From the NCBI GenBank assembly GCA_048054495.1, contig JBGMQN010000055.1:1-51104 (forward strand): a stretch of DNA of 51,104 bases, read 5' to 3'. Source of the DNA: JADFRG01 sp048054495 (GTDB lineage Bacteria; Chloroflexota; Anaerolineae; Anaerolineales; E44-bin32). A program made the translations under genes and the position numbers. Below the pieces are notes generated by a model that saw only the letters and a program-made list of their open reading frames with translations, was not told where the DNA came from and did no database searches. Positions 9,275 through 16,878 of the stretch are shown here, piece after piece. The stretch's first letter is position 1. Each line of letters opens with the position of its first letter.

Positions 9275-9397
9275 CTAATCGAGGGTCTTAAGAAAAGCAA
9301 CCAAATCCTGGAGGTCGGGCTCCCCGATTCGCCATCGAGGCATATCATATCGCGGGAAAGGGCAACCTCTCCGGGGCCGATACCTTGTAGCCTTCCG
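9275..9397 (-). pseudogene. C-terminal remnant of a c-type cytochrome
   Basis: In the gap between the DUF1573 lipoprotein and the ICMT-like gene, one minus-strand frame reads RYDMPRWRIGEPDLQDLVAF and then LKTLD and a stop (CTA at 9275-9277). A Met followed by an acidic patch and DLxDLVAFLKTL is how small class I cytochromes c end, the Met being the distal haem ligand. No CXXCH haem-binding motif or start codon is found in the 120 bp upstream, which is occupied by the end of the lipoprotein gene. I read this as the surviving tail of a deleted or fused cytochrome gene. An alternative is a cryptic short ORF. Confidence 0.5.
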
Positions 9398-9404
9398 CTG
9401 CCAA

Positions 9405-9803
9405 TCAAGGAGCGGAGATTAGCTCAGCCGTAAATCTAAATTGAACTTCTGGTTTTGAGGGATCGTTGCTCGCGATGAAAACCTGGCGCATCACCGGCCC
9501 AACCTCATCAGGACCGTGCAGCCCTGAGTCGTAGCGGACCGTCAGTGTGCCGGTTCCCCCGGGGGGAATAAGCTCGGGCTCGATGGAGGCGGTTGTGCAG
9601 CCGCATGAGGTGCTCACGGCCTCGATGATCAAGTCGCCGCTGCCGAGGTTCTGCACGGGGATATCAACCGTCCGAATCTCGCCAATGGTTATCACGCCCA
9701 GGTCGGTTTCCGATTGCGACAATTCGATATCCGGCGCACCTCCGCCGCAAGCCGCGAGCAGGAGGGCAAAGAACACCCCGATGGTTGCCAATGTCAGTTT
9801 CAT
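9405..9803 (-). CDS. DUF1573 lipoprotein
   Basis: A 132-residue lipoprotein. The signal peptide ends in the lipobox FALLLAACG with the lipidated Cys at 19. The rest is a single immunoglobulin-like DUF1573 domain with the hallmark TSCGCTTA (cysteines 67 and 69) and the closing FxxxLIP-PGGTGTL strand. The function of DUF1573 is not established. The Cys-Gly-Cys pair and frequent linkage to thioredoxins suggest a redox or metal-related role outside the membrane. The ATG overlaps the upstream methyltransferase stop by 4 bp. A larger, membrane-anchored DUF1573 paralogue heads the same operon. Confidence 0.85.
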   Translation of the reverse strand: MKLTLATIGVFFALLLAACGGGAPDIELSQSETDLGVITIGEIRTVDIPVQNLGSGDLIIEAVSTSCGCTTASIEPELIPPGGTGTLTVRYDSGLHGPDEVGPVMRQVFIASNDPSKPEVQFRFTAELISAP

Positions 9804-10465
9804 GCTCCGCCACCTGCTTCGGTCTCTGGAACTCGGGCCTCGATGATTTTGAAGATCCCGCCCTTGTTAAGGTTTTCCACATCCAACAGTTCCAGCCCGG
9901 CGGCCGATACATTTCGGACCGTATCCCGGTTGATGTTCGAGCCTATCGTGCGCACTATGGCTGGATTGGTGAGATCCATCAGCCTGCCGATCCATGGCGT
10001 TAGTGATCGGACATGCTCCATCAAGAACACATGCCCTCCGGGTCGGACGACCCTGGCTACCTCACGCAGGCCGAGCACGGGATCAGGAACCGAGCACATC
10101 ACAAAGGTCATTGCGGCGACATCGAAACTATTTTCGGGATATTTCAGATCTTGAGCGTCGCCCAGCTCCAGACTGACATCCTCTCCCGACCCATCGATTT
10201 GCGCCCTCGCCCGACTGAGCATGCGGGGCGAGAAATCGATGGCCGTGATTTTCGCCTCGGCCGGCCAATAGGCGACGTTCTTCCCCGTTCCGACGCCAAG
10301 TTCCAACATACGCCCTTCCTCGGGCAAGCGCCGCGTGACCCGGTCCCAAAACCGCAGCCGCCATGGACGGTAGCGCCACTCGGGGAGCAGCTCGAGCCAG
10401 TCGTAGAGGGGAGCGATGCGCTCGTATCGCGCCCTTATGGCAGAGGTCGCTTTCGGATCTATCAT
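9800..10465 (-). CDS. Class I SAM-dependent methyltransferase (UbiE/PmtA-like)
   Basis: A 221-residue cytoplasmic methyltransferase. Motif I, LELGVGTGKN, lies at 54-63. The acidic residue of motif II is in ITAIDFSPRML, and post-motifs include LELGDAQDL, SFDVAAMTFVMCSVPDP and the VVRPGGHVFLMEH strand. The sequence resembles Rhodobacter-type phosphatidylethanolamine N-methyltransferases and UbiE-like enzymes, but the substrate cannot be assigned from motifs alone. It sits between a thioredoxin-like gene and the DUF1573 lipoprotein, overlapping the latter by 4 bp. The same operon also carries a membrane methyltransferase. Confidence 0.85.
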   Translation of the reverse strand: MIDPKATSAIRARYERIAPLYDWLELLPEWRYRPWRLRFWDRVTRRLPEEGRMLELGVGTGKNVAYWPAEAKITAIDFSPRMLSRARAQIDGSGEDVSLELGDAQDLKYPENSFDVAAMTFVMCSVPDPVLGLREVARVVRPGGHVFLMEHVRSLTPWIGRLMDLTNPAIVRTIGSNINRDTVRNVSAAGLELLDVENLNKGGIFKIIEARVPETEAGGGA

Positions 10466-10482
10466 GCAGTCGATTCTACTTG

Positions 10483-11040
10483 CTAGGGATACTGCTCAGC
10501 GAGCAGCGGTTCTATCCTGTCCTCAAGCTCTGGCGGATACGCAGGTCCGATCTTCACGCCCCGGAGCGTCCCATCCTTCGAAACGAAAAATGTTTCGGGG
10601 ACCCCCTGTATGCGGTAGGTCTGCGAAATTACGGTGCCGATATCCGGGCCATTTGGATAGGTGATATCGAATTCCGCAATGTAGGCCAATGCTTCCACTT
10701 CGGTGTCAACATAATCAACACCCAGGAAGACCACCCCCCGGTCGCGGTAAGCGCGCCAGGTCGCTTCCAGGTAGGCAGCCTCATCGCGGCAAGTGGGACA
10801 CCAGGAAGCCCAAAAGTTGATCACTACCACCTGGCCGCGAAGTTCGCTCAGGACATAGTCATCGCCCTCGAAGGTGGTCAGGGTGAAATCCGGTGCGGGA
10901 CCATCAGATCGCGGCCCGGCCTGGACGCGCACGAGACCCCACGCTAGCAATGCCAGCAGAGCTAGAAGGATTCCGTAAGCAAGAGGTTTACTGTATCCCC
11001 GGCTAGGGGTCTTTTCAGGCTCTAGGGGTTCGTCGGTCAT
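10483..11040 (-). CDS. TlpA/ResA-like membrane-anchored thiol-disulfide oxidoreductase
   Basis: A 185-residue protein with one N-terminal membrane helix (about 21-38) and a thioredoxin fold facing outwards. The active site is WASWCPTC (Cys81 and Cys84), preceded by the FTLTTFEGDDYVLSEL strand typical of the AhpC-TSA/TlpA group, with the cis-proline at 148 in GVPETFF. Such proteins reduce disulfides in cytochrome c maturation or in copper-centre assembly. The start overlaps the stop of the membrane DUF1573 gene by 4 bp. Proximity to a cytochrome remnant, DUF1573 proteins and a divergent multicopper oxidase fits a role in metal or haem protein maturation, though that is inference. Confidence 0.88.
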   Translation of the reverse strand: MTDEPLEPEKTPSRGYSKPLAYGILLALLALLAWGLVRVQAGPRSDGPAPDFTLTTFEGDDYVLSELRGQVVVINFWASWCPTCRDEAAYLEATWRAYRDRGVVFLGVDYVDTEVEALAYIAEFDITYPNGPDIGTVISQTYRIQGVPETFFVSKDGTLRGVKIGPAYPPELEDRIEPLLAEQYP

Positions 11041-11630
11041 CCTGTCGTTTGAACGCTGGCCTCCAACCAGAACTCAGCTTGCGGGCGGTCAGGGTCGTTG
11101 TTTTCGATGATGACTCCTCTGCGCACGGTTTGCCCCTGCGCATCGTGGAGTCCCGCATCGAAGCGCACGAGTACGACAGACACCTTGCCCGGAGGGATCA
11201 CGGTCGAGGTAAATTCTGCCGTTGTGCAGCCGCAGGTCGTGTAGGCTCGGCTGATGGTCAGCGGTGCCTCGCCCATGTTAGCGATGGTGAACTCACGTGT
11301 GACCACCTCGGTCGCCCCAACGCTGCCGAAGTCGTAAAAGACCTGGTCCAGCGCAATCTTGGGTTGCGGGCCGTCCTTGGGTAGGAAGGGGATGGGGGGG
11401 CCATCGGTCATCTCGTGGACCGCCTCGACGGGCGCGTCGTACGCGATGTCCTCTGGGCCGTAGTCAAAGGGAGTGACTTCCCCGGAAACTCCGCTTCGGA
11501 GCGAGATCACGGCAGCTACGACTAAGCCTACGCCACCCAACATTGCCGCGATAGAAAGATAGCGTTTGGCCTGAGATTTTCGCCGTCTCTTATCCGATCG
11601 GTCTTTGCGGCTATCTGCCTTGGTCACCAT
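11037..11630 (-). CDS. Membrane-anchored DUF1573 protein
   Basis: The 197-residue protein has a strongly basic N-terminus (KDRSDKRRRKSQAKR), one transmembrane helix (about 24-45), an acidic linker, and a DUF1573 domain with TTCGCTTAEF (cysteines 133 and 135) and the VIPPGKVSVVLVRFDAGLH segment. It is the first gene of the operon running to 8660. GGGAGTG serves as ribosome site before the ATG at 11630. The domain is homologous to that of the lipoprotein four genes on, so the operon makes the same CGC domain anchored in two ways. Function is unknown. Confidence 0.85.
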   Translation of the reverse strand: MVTKADSRKDRSDKRRRKSQAKRYLSIAAMLGGVGLVVAAVISLRSGVSGEVTPFDYGPEDIAYDAPVEAVHEMTDGPPIPFLPKDGPQPKIALDQVFYDFGSVGATEVVTREFTIANMGEAPLTISRAYTTCGCTTAEFTSTVIPPGKVSVVLVRFDAGLHDAQGQTVRRGVIIENNDPDRPQAEFWLEASVQTTG

Positions 11631-11676
11631 CGATCACTCCCTTATCGACGTTATGCTGGGGCGGAAACATGCATAT

Positions 11677-11689
11677 ACAGCGGCGCTGT
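11677..11689. promoter_or_regulatory. Short dyad in the divergent intergenic region
   Basis: ACAGCG-G-CGCTGT is a perfect 6+1+6 inverted repeat 47 bp upstream of the DUF1573 gene start. Its position would suit an operator or leader element for the minus-strand operon, but GC-rich dyads of this size occur by chance, so this is tentative. Confidence 0.25.
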
Positions 11690-11836
11690 CCTTTCGTTCC
11701 ACCCTTCACAAGCATATCCACCGCGCGAGCGCGTAACTAGCGCCATTTGGCCCATAGAATATACAGGGTATTGAGCGACAGAGTAAGAGCGGGCGGGGAA
11801 CACGGAAATGATTCCGACAGGGTGCGTGGTTCGCGA

Positions 11837-11865
11837 TTGACAGCAACGGAAGCGGGCGCTAGAAT
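11837..11865 (+). promoter_or_regulatory. Predicted sigma-70-type promoter of the multicopper oxidase-ZIP operon
   Basis: TTGACA at 11837-11842 and TAGAAT at 11860-11865 are separated by exactly 17 bp. The -35 box matches the consensus fully and the -10 box in five of six positions. Transcription would begin near 11872, giving a leader of about 117 nt before the ATG at 11989. The prediction is from sequence alone. Confidence 0.6.
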
Positions 11866-11874
11866 CCAGTAAAT

Positions 11875-11888
11875 TTAGGTATACCTAA
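11875..11888. promoter_or_regulatory. Perfect palindrome TTAGGTATACCTAA, DtxR/MntR-like operator
   Basis: A flawless 14-bp palindrome placed about +3 to +16 relative to the predicted start site, where a bound repressor would block transcription. TTAGG...CCTAA is the half-site pattern of DtxR/IdeR-family iron or manganese repressors, whose full box is 19 bp. The spacing here is shorter than in the corynebacterial consensus, so the exact regulator is uncertain. The downstream genes (metal oxidase and ZIP transporter) fit metal-dependent repression. Confidence 0.6.
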
Positions 11889-11988
11889 TAATAATACTTC
11901 AGGTGCCAAATTCTGGTGAAGGAGATTGAAGTCAGGCGCGGCCCGGCTCACGGGAAGCGAATAGCCAAAGGAAGAAGGAGCGCAATCC

Positions 11989-13104
11989 ATGCAAGAAAAA
12001 ATCCCTAAGGTGGCGCGGCTTGGGCGCCGTGGGTTCATCAAAGCCGGACTGCTTTCGAGCGGGATCGCGGTCGCGGCCGCAAGCCGGCCGCCGGATCGGC
12101 TTCGGGAAGGGGAGGGTGGAGGCGTGTACGGCCCCCAACCAGACCACGGCGGCAGCCACGGCTCGATGGGCACCGTTGGATCGGTCAATAACGAAGCCAA
12201 CGGATTTGACCCGCACGAAATGCTGGACGATTGGGATTATGGCGAAGTGAGCCAGCTCCCAAACGGTCAGACCCTACGCGAATACGGTATCGTGGCCATC
12301 GACAAAGAGATCGAAGTCGCGCCGGGCGTGTTCTTCCCCGCCTGGGTATACAACGGCCGAGTACCGGGTCCGACACTGCGGGCGGTGGAGGGCGATCGCA
12401 TCCGCATCGTGTTTTCCAATGGGGGCAGCCATCCCCACACCATTCACTTCCATGGGATCCATCCCGGTTCCATGGACGGGGTGCCCGGCGTGGGCGCCGG
12501 CGATATCTACCCTGGTGAAAGCACGGTCTACGAATTTGACGCGCTTCCTATGGGCTGCCATCTCTACCACTGCCACTCCCTGCCGCTTAAGCGGCACATT
12601 CATAAGGGGCTCTACGGCGCCTTCATCATTGATCCAGACCCGAGCCGCTACAGGGGTGAGGAAGCGCGGGTCGCCCGGTCTCGAAACCCGCAATTTCCCG
12701 AATACGAGAATGTGAACGAGATGGTGATGGTCATGAACGGATTCGACACCAACTTCGATGGCGACAACGAGATCTATGCGGCCAACTCGATCGCCTTCGC
12801 CTACATGGACAAGCCGATCAAGATCCGTCGCGATCAGCTGCAGCGCTTGTATCTGGTCAACATTACAGAATTCGATCCGATCAATTCATTGCATTTGCAC
12901 GCCAACTTCTTTGACTACTACGACCACGGCACCACGCTCACGCCCACGCTGAAAACGGTGGACACGATCATGCAGTGCCAGGCGCAGCGAGGGATCCTCG
13001 AATTCTCGTTCAAGGACTTCGAGCCGGGGCTCTACATGTTCCACGCCCACCAGAGCGAATTTGCCGAGCTGGGGTGGGTAGGGTTCTTCGATGTCCAAGG
13101 GTGA
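11989..13104 (+). CDS. Tat-exported two-domain multicopper oxidase
   Basis: The 371-residue protein begins with a twin-arginine signal (RRGFIKAGLL, Arg13-14) and contains two cupredoxin domains. Domain 1 has the HxH pair (His153, His155, in HTIHFHG) and the HCH motif (His194-Cys195-His196, in HLYHCHSLPL). Domain 2 has LHLH (302, 304) and FHAH (352, 354) but no Cys. The type 1 copper site is therefore in domain 1 and the trinuclear site would be built from both domains across a trimer, the two-domain (type C-like) laccase arrangement. AAGGAG precedes the ATG at 11989. The ZIP gene overlaps its end by 14 bp, suggesting oxidation of Mn(II), Fe(II) or Cu(I) coupled to transport. A copper nitrite reductase is less likely given the full HxH/HCH set. 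Confidence 0.88.
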   Translation: MQEKIPKVARLGRRGFIKAGLLSSGIAVAAASRPPDRLREGEGGGVYGPQPDHGGSHGSMGTVGSVNNEANGFDPHEMLDDWDYGEVSQLPNGQTLREYGIVAIDKEIEVAPGVFFPAWVYNGRVPGPTLRAVEGDRIRIVFSNGGSHPHTIHFHGIHPGSMDGVPGVGAGDIYPGESTVYEFDALPMGCHLYHCHSLPLKRHIHKGLYGAFIIDPDPSRYRGEEARVARSRNPQFPEYENVNEMVMVMNGFDTNFDGDNEIYAANSIAFAYMDKPIKIRRDQLQRLYLVNITEFDPINSLHLHANFFDYYDHGTTLTPTLKTVDTIMQCQAQRGILEFSFKDFEPGLYMFHAHQSEFAELGWVGFFDVQG

Positions 13105-14347
13105 GGCTGAAATCACGGCGAAGCCCACGCGACGCATTCCGCTCTGGCTGTCGGCGCTGTTACCGTTTCTCGCGCTGGCCCTGATGCTATCGGTGTTCGC
13201 CTTCGGAAATCCCCTTGCGTTCTTTACCGCCGATCTCCCGCCGGTCGAAATCCTGACCTTTGAACCCGTCCGGGTCGTACCCGAAGGCTTCGAGGTCACC
13301 CTCATCAATGCGGGACCGGACGCCATAAATGTTGCGCAGGTCCTGGTCGACGACGCCTATTGGGAGTACACCATCGATCCCTCCAGGACCATCCCACGCC
13401 TCGGCCGCGCAGAGCTCCAGATCCCGTATCCATGGGTCGAAACCGAGCCCCACCAGATTATGGTTATCACAGCTACAGGCCTCACATTCACCGCAGAAGT
13501 GGCGATTGCGACGCCTACTCCCACGGCAGGCATTCGCGAGTTCCTGGCTTATGGCTTGCTCGGCTTCTACGTCGGCGTCATTCCCGTAGCCTTGGGTACG
13601 CTCTGGTTTCCGGCCATGCGCCGGCTGGGGCAACGCTGGATGGGCGCCATCCTGGCACTCACCCTGGGACTGCTCGTGTTCCTGCTGACTGACACGCTTC
13701 TCGAGGCATTTGAGATCGCCGCGCGGTTGCCTGCTGTCTTTCAAGGTGTAGCGCTGGTGCTCTTTTCAGCACTGCTCACCTGGTTTGCGCTGCTCGCGGT
13801 CCGTTCGCGGGGTGGCCGCCTCAGCAAGCGAGGTCTGCATCCTGGGCTCGTGCTGTCCATCCTGATCGCGCTCGGCATCGGCCTCCACAATCTCGGCGAG
13901 GGCCTGGCCATCGGTGCCGCGTTTGCACTGGGTGAGGCCGCGCTGGGATCCTTCCTCGTGATCGGATTCACGATCCACAATGTGACGGAAGGCATTGCCA
14001 TCGCTGCGCCTCTCGTGCCTGGAGCGGTTGAAGAAGATTACGAAGCCACCGACGAGCGGCCCGCCAAGGCGCCCGGAGTGTGGACCTTCGTGGGCTTGAT
14101 ACTACTGGCCGGTGCGCCTGCGATCCCAGGGACCTGGATCGGCGGCTTTGCCTATTCGCCGGTCTTGGCCACCATCTTTCTGGGCATCGGCGCAGGAGCC
14201 ATATGGCAGGTGATCGTGGAAGTAGGGGAGTTCCTGCGCCGCTATGCTCAGCGCGAGCATCAGTCAGTGGTCACCTGGCCGAATGTGGGCGGCTTTCTGC
14301 TGGGCCTGGGGATTATGTATCTGACGGCATTCCTCGTCAGCTTCTGA
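13091..14347 (+). CDS. ZIP-family metal transporter with N-terminal extracytoplasmic domain
   Basis: The 418-residue protein starts with a cytoplasmic tail and one helix (about 17-38). A beta-rich region of about 100 residues with no cysteines follows (45-140), then a TPTPT linker, then a ZIP core of seven or eight helices. The two ZIP metal-binding helices are clear: HNLGEGLAIG (His266, Asn267, Glu270) and HNVTEGIAIA (His296, Asn297, Glu300). ZIP proteins bring Zn, Fe or Mn into the cytoplasm. The start lies within the oxidase gene (14-bp overlap), so the two proteins are co-translated, and the extra domain could dock the exported oxidase. Gene length and architecture are longer than the usual 230-300 residues of bacterial ZIPs. 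Confidence 0.85.
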   Translation: MSKGEAEITAKPTRRIPLWLSALLPFLALALMLSVFAFGNPLAFFTADLPPVEILTFEPVRVVPEGFEVTLINAGPDAINVAQVLVDDAYWEYTIDPSRTIPRLGRAELQIPYPWVETEPHQIMVITATGLTFTAEVAIATPTPTAGIREFLAYGLLGFYVGVIPVALGTLWFPAMRRLGQRWMGAILALTLGLLVFLLTDTLLEAFEIAARLPAVFQGVALVLFSALLTWFALLAVRSRGGRLSKRGLHPGLVLSILIALGIGLHNLGEGLAIGAAFALGEAALGSFLVIGFTIHNVTEGIAIAAPLVPGAVEEDYEATDERPAKAPGVWTFVGLILLAGAPAIPGTWIGGFAYSPVLATIFLGIGAGAIWQVIVEVGEFLRRYAQREHQSVVTWPNVGGFLLGLGIMYLTAFLVSF

Positions 14348-14409
14348 GCCGGCACCCACACCTCAGCCCCGGAATTATTGCGCATAGCCGTATTTATGAC
14401 AGGCTGGGC

Positions 14410-16779
14410 TCAGGGCATCCGCACCTTGAAGTTATCGAACTCTAGTACCATCCGATCGGGGCCGTCCAATGAGCCGACCAGCGCAAACGCGCCAAAGGGA
14501 AGCAATTCCTCGACGATTTCGCCCACCAGCAGCCCGTTTATGTAGAAGGCGAAGTTTGGTCCCTCGCCAATGACGCTCAGTCGGTTCACGCCCTCGGGAT
14601 CGATCATCGTAGTGGGATTGTCAACGTAGTAATAATCGAGATTCTGCTCATACCACAGCGAGATGGTAAAGCGGCCCTCATCTGAAATCAGGAATTCGAT
14701 GTAGTTCTCTCCGTCGTCGCGGAACCGCACCCCGTATTCTCCATCTGTGGGACCTTCCAGCCGCCGCGCGTCGACGATCAATTCAAAGTCGGTCGTGTCT
14801 CGCAGGTCATCCAGGTAGGTCGAGCTGATACAACCGAAGTCGGAATTCTTGCAGTCAAAGCTCCAGACATATTTTCCCTCGGTAATCGCCAGATTATCCG
14901 TGACATCCTCGGAGCTAAATGAGCCGATATCCCACAGTCCCGAGACGGCATCGAATGTGTCGACGATGGCCGCGGTCCAGGGTTCTCTCAGTTCGAAATT
15001 GTCGAATTCCCACTCGGCCAGTACGCCCGGTTCGAAGAGATTGACCACCATTCCGACCCGTCCGCGCAGCAAGGAATCCTCCTCAATCTCATCCACATAT
15101 TGATCGTTGATGAAGAAGTAGAAGTGGCCATCGTTGGCGACGACCGTGACCCGATTGGAGGCGTTCGGCCGGATCGCGGCTGATCGTGTCAGATCTATCA
15201 GAGTGGTCCATCGGCCACCGTCGTTCATGCGCAGCCAGTAGTTCTGCCGGCTGTCAATATTGAAGTTGTAGAAGGTGTCCGCCGCTGTTTCCCGGAAAAC
15301 AATGCCAAAATCCGCCTCCTGGGATCCGCTGAGCTGCTGCGCATCAACGGAGATCGCAAATTCAGATATCGGATTCATCTCGGGCGTGTCGTGCACGCTG
15401 ACGTTGTCGGTGGGCAGCACCTCCCAATGGTATTTCCCGTTTTGGAAAGTAAAGCTGCGTGACCCGAATTCGTCCGCAACTTCGCTGAACGGGTTCCACT
15501 CATTAACATTCGAATCGAAGCTGTCGGAAATGGTCACGGGCCAGCGAGCAGAGGGCAAATTGGCCGGAGAGGATTCCCGAAAAGCAGTCTTGATGCGCGT
15601 ACCCGCCGGAGGCTCTGCAGTTGGGCTCAAGGAGAGATCAGGAATCGCGGTGGCGGATAGGGGCGCCGTCGAAAGCGTCGCGGTGGCCAATTGCACGGGT
15701 GCAGTAGGTGGAACGGCTTCCGTGGTTGCAGCCGAGCTTGCGCTGGTGGCCAATTTCACAACAACGAAGACGCCGATCGCGCAAAGACCCAGCACCGCTA
15801 TCGCACCCGCTCCCACGAGCCAGGGCGCCACTCGTCGGGCGGTGAGCGTTTGGGAGGGCCGCTCCAGCTCGCTATCCATCGCCGCAGCTTCCGCCTGGGC
15901 CAGATCCTCCGTGGGCACTGTGCCGACCTGGCTTGGATCGCGAACCATTGCAGACTCGGGGATGGCCAGCCGCACTGCGCGGACCATATCGGCCGCCGAT
16001 TCAAAGCGGTCTTCAGGCCGCTTGGCCATGGATTTCAGGATCACGCTCTCGAGCGCGGGGCTTGTGTCTGGATTGAGAGTGCTGGGAGGCGGCAGCGGAT
16101 CGGTCATGTGCTTGATTACCACCGCCATGGGAGTTTCTGCGTCGAACGGCACCCGACCAGTCACCATTTCGTAGAGCACCACTCCCAGCGAGTAAATATC
16201 GCTCTGTCGTGTGAGCGGATCGCCGCCGCCCTGTTCGGGTGACATGTAGTGGGGCGTACCGACGATGCCGCCGGTCTGCGTGAAGTGCTTGGTTCCCCCC
16301 ACCATCTTGGCAATGCCAAAATCGGTGAGCAGGGTGTTGCCCCGCTTGTCGAGCAGCACGTTGCTTGGCTTTACGTCACGGTGGATCAGACCCTGCGAGT
16401 GGGCATAGTCGAGCGCATCCCCGAGTTGAGACATAATGATTCGGATACGCTGCAAGGGCATCGGCACCTCACCCCGAAGGAGATCTGCCAGGGTGCCGGT
16501 TTCCACCAGCGGCATGACGATGTAGGTGTAGTCATCGGCCTCGCCATAGTCGTGCACTGGCAAGATGTGCGGATGCTGCAACCTGGCAATGACTTTGGCT
16601 TCTTGCTCAAAGCGGCCGATGAACTCCGCATCGCGCGCGTATTGCTGGGGGAGGATCTTAAGCGCAACGTAGCGGTCCATCCCGGGCTGATAAGCCTTGT
16701 ATACGGCCGCCATGCCTCCCTCACCGACGGGAGATACGACCTGATATCGGCCCAGCTGTTTACCGGTGAGATCTTCCAT
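14410..16779 (-). CDS. Transmembrane Ser/Thr protein kinase with two C-terminal jelly-roll-like domains
   Basis: The 789-residue PknB-type receptor kinase has a cytoplasmic N-terminal half. The glycine loop is VGEGGMAAV (18-26), the catalytic lysine is K41 in VALKIL, and HRDVKPSN spans 133-140. DFG lies at 153-155 and the activation segment ends GTPHYMSPEQ. A membrane helix lies at about 318-342, followed by a Thr/Pro-rich stalk of about 70 residues. The outside part is two tandem beta domains (about 415-590 and 597-789), each closing with a W/V-x-EFDNF strand, like LamG/DUF1080 concanavalin-type folds. No PASTA repeats are present. The outer domains probably bind a glycan or small ligand. 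The gene faces the ZIP operon tail to tail and no substrate gene adjoins it. Confidence 0.9.
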   Translation of the reverse strand: MEDLTGKQLGRYQVVSPVGEGGMAAVYKAYQPGMDRYVALKILPQQYARDAEFIGRFEQEAKVIARLQHPHILPVHDYGEADDYTYIVMPLVETGTLADLLRGEVPMPLQRIRIIMSQLGDALDYAHSQGLIHRDVKPSNVLLDKRGNTLLTDFGIAKMVGGTKHFTQTGGIVGTPHYMSPEQGGGDPLTRQSDIYSLGVVLYEMVTGRVPFDAETPMAVVIKHMTDPLPPPSTLNPDTSPALESVILKSMAKRPEDRFESAADMVRAVRLAIPESAMVRDPSQVGTVPTEDLAQAEAAAMDSELERPSQTLTARRVAPWLVGAGAIAVLGLCAIGVFVVVKLATSASSAATTEAVPPTAPVQLATATLSTAPLSATAIPDLSLSPTAEPPAGTRIKTAFRESSPANLPSARWPVTISDSFDSNVNEWNPFSEVADEFGSRSFTFQNGKYHWEVLPTDNVSVHDTPEMNPISEFAISVDAQQLSGSQEADFGIVFRETAADTFYNFNIDSRQNYWLRMNDGGRWTTLIDLTRSAAIRPNASNRVTVVANDGHFYFFINDQYVDEIEEDSLLRGRVGMVVNLFEPGVLAEWEFDNFELREPWTAAIVDTFDAVSGLWDIGSFSSEDVTDNLAITEGKYVWSFDCKNSDFGCISSTYLDDLRDTTDFELIVDARRLEGPTDGEYGVRFRDDGENYIEFLISDEGRFTISLWYEQNLDYYYVDNPTTMIDPEGVNRLSVIGEGPNFAFYINGLLVGEIVEELLPFGAFALVGSLDGPDRMVLEFDNFKVRMP

Positions 16780-16878
16780 AGCAGGGAATGATACCGAAAG
16801 TCGTCAAACGGACCAAATCAAGATCTTGATCGCAGCTCAAAGGGAGGAGAGGGATGCTCGCGCGAGCTCTCGGAAACT

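Noticed and set aside
11989..13104. Copper nitrite reductase (NirK)
   Set aside because: The protein has paired HxH and HCH motifs in both domains as in laccases. NirK keeps only part of these.
14345..14413. CTGAGCC/GGGCTCAG as a terminator between the ZIP and kinase genes
   Set aside because: The arms are over 50 nt apart and no U-tract follows, so the pairing is weak.
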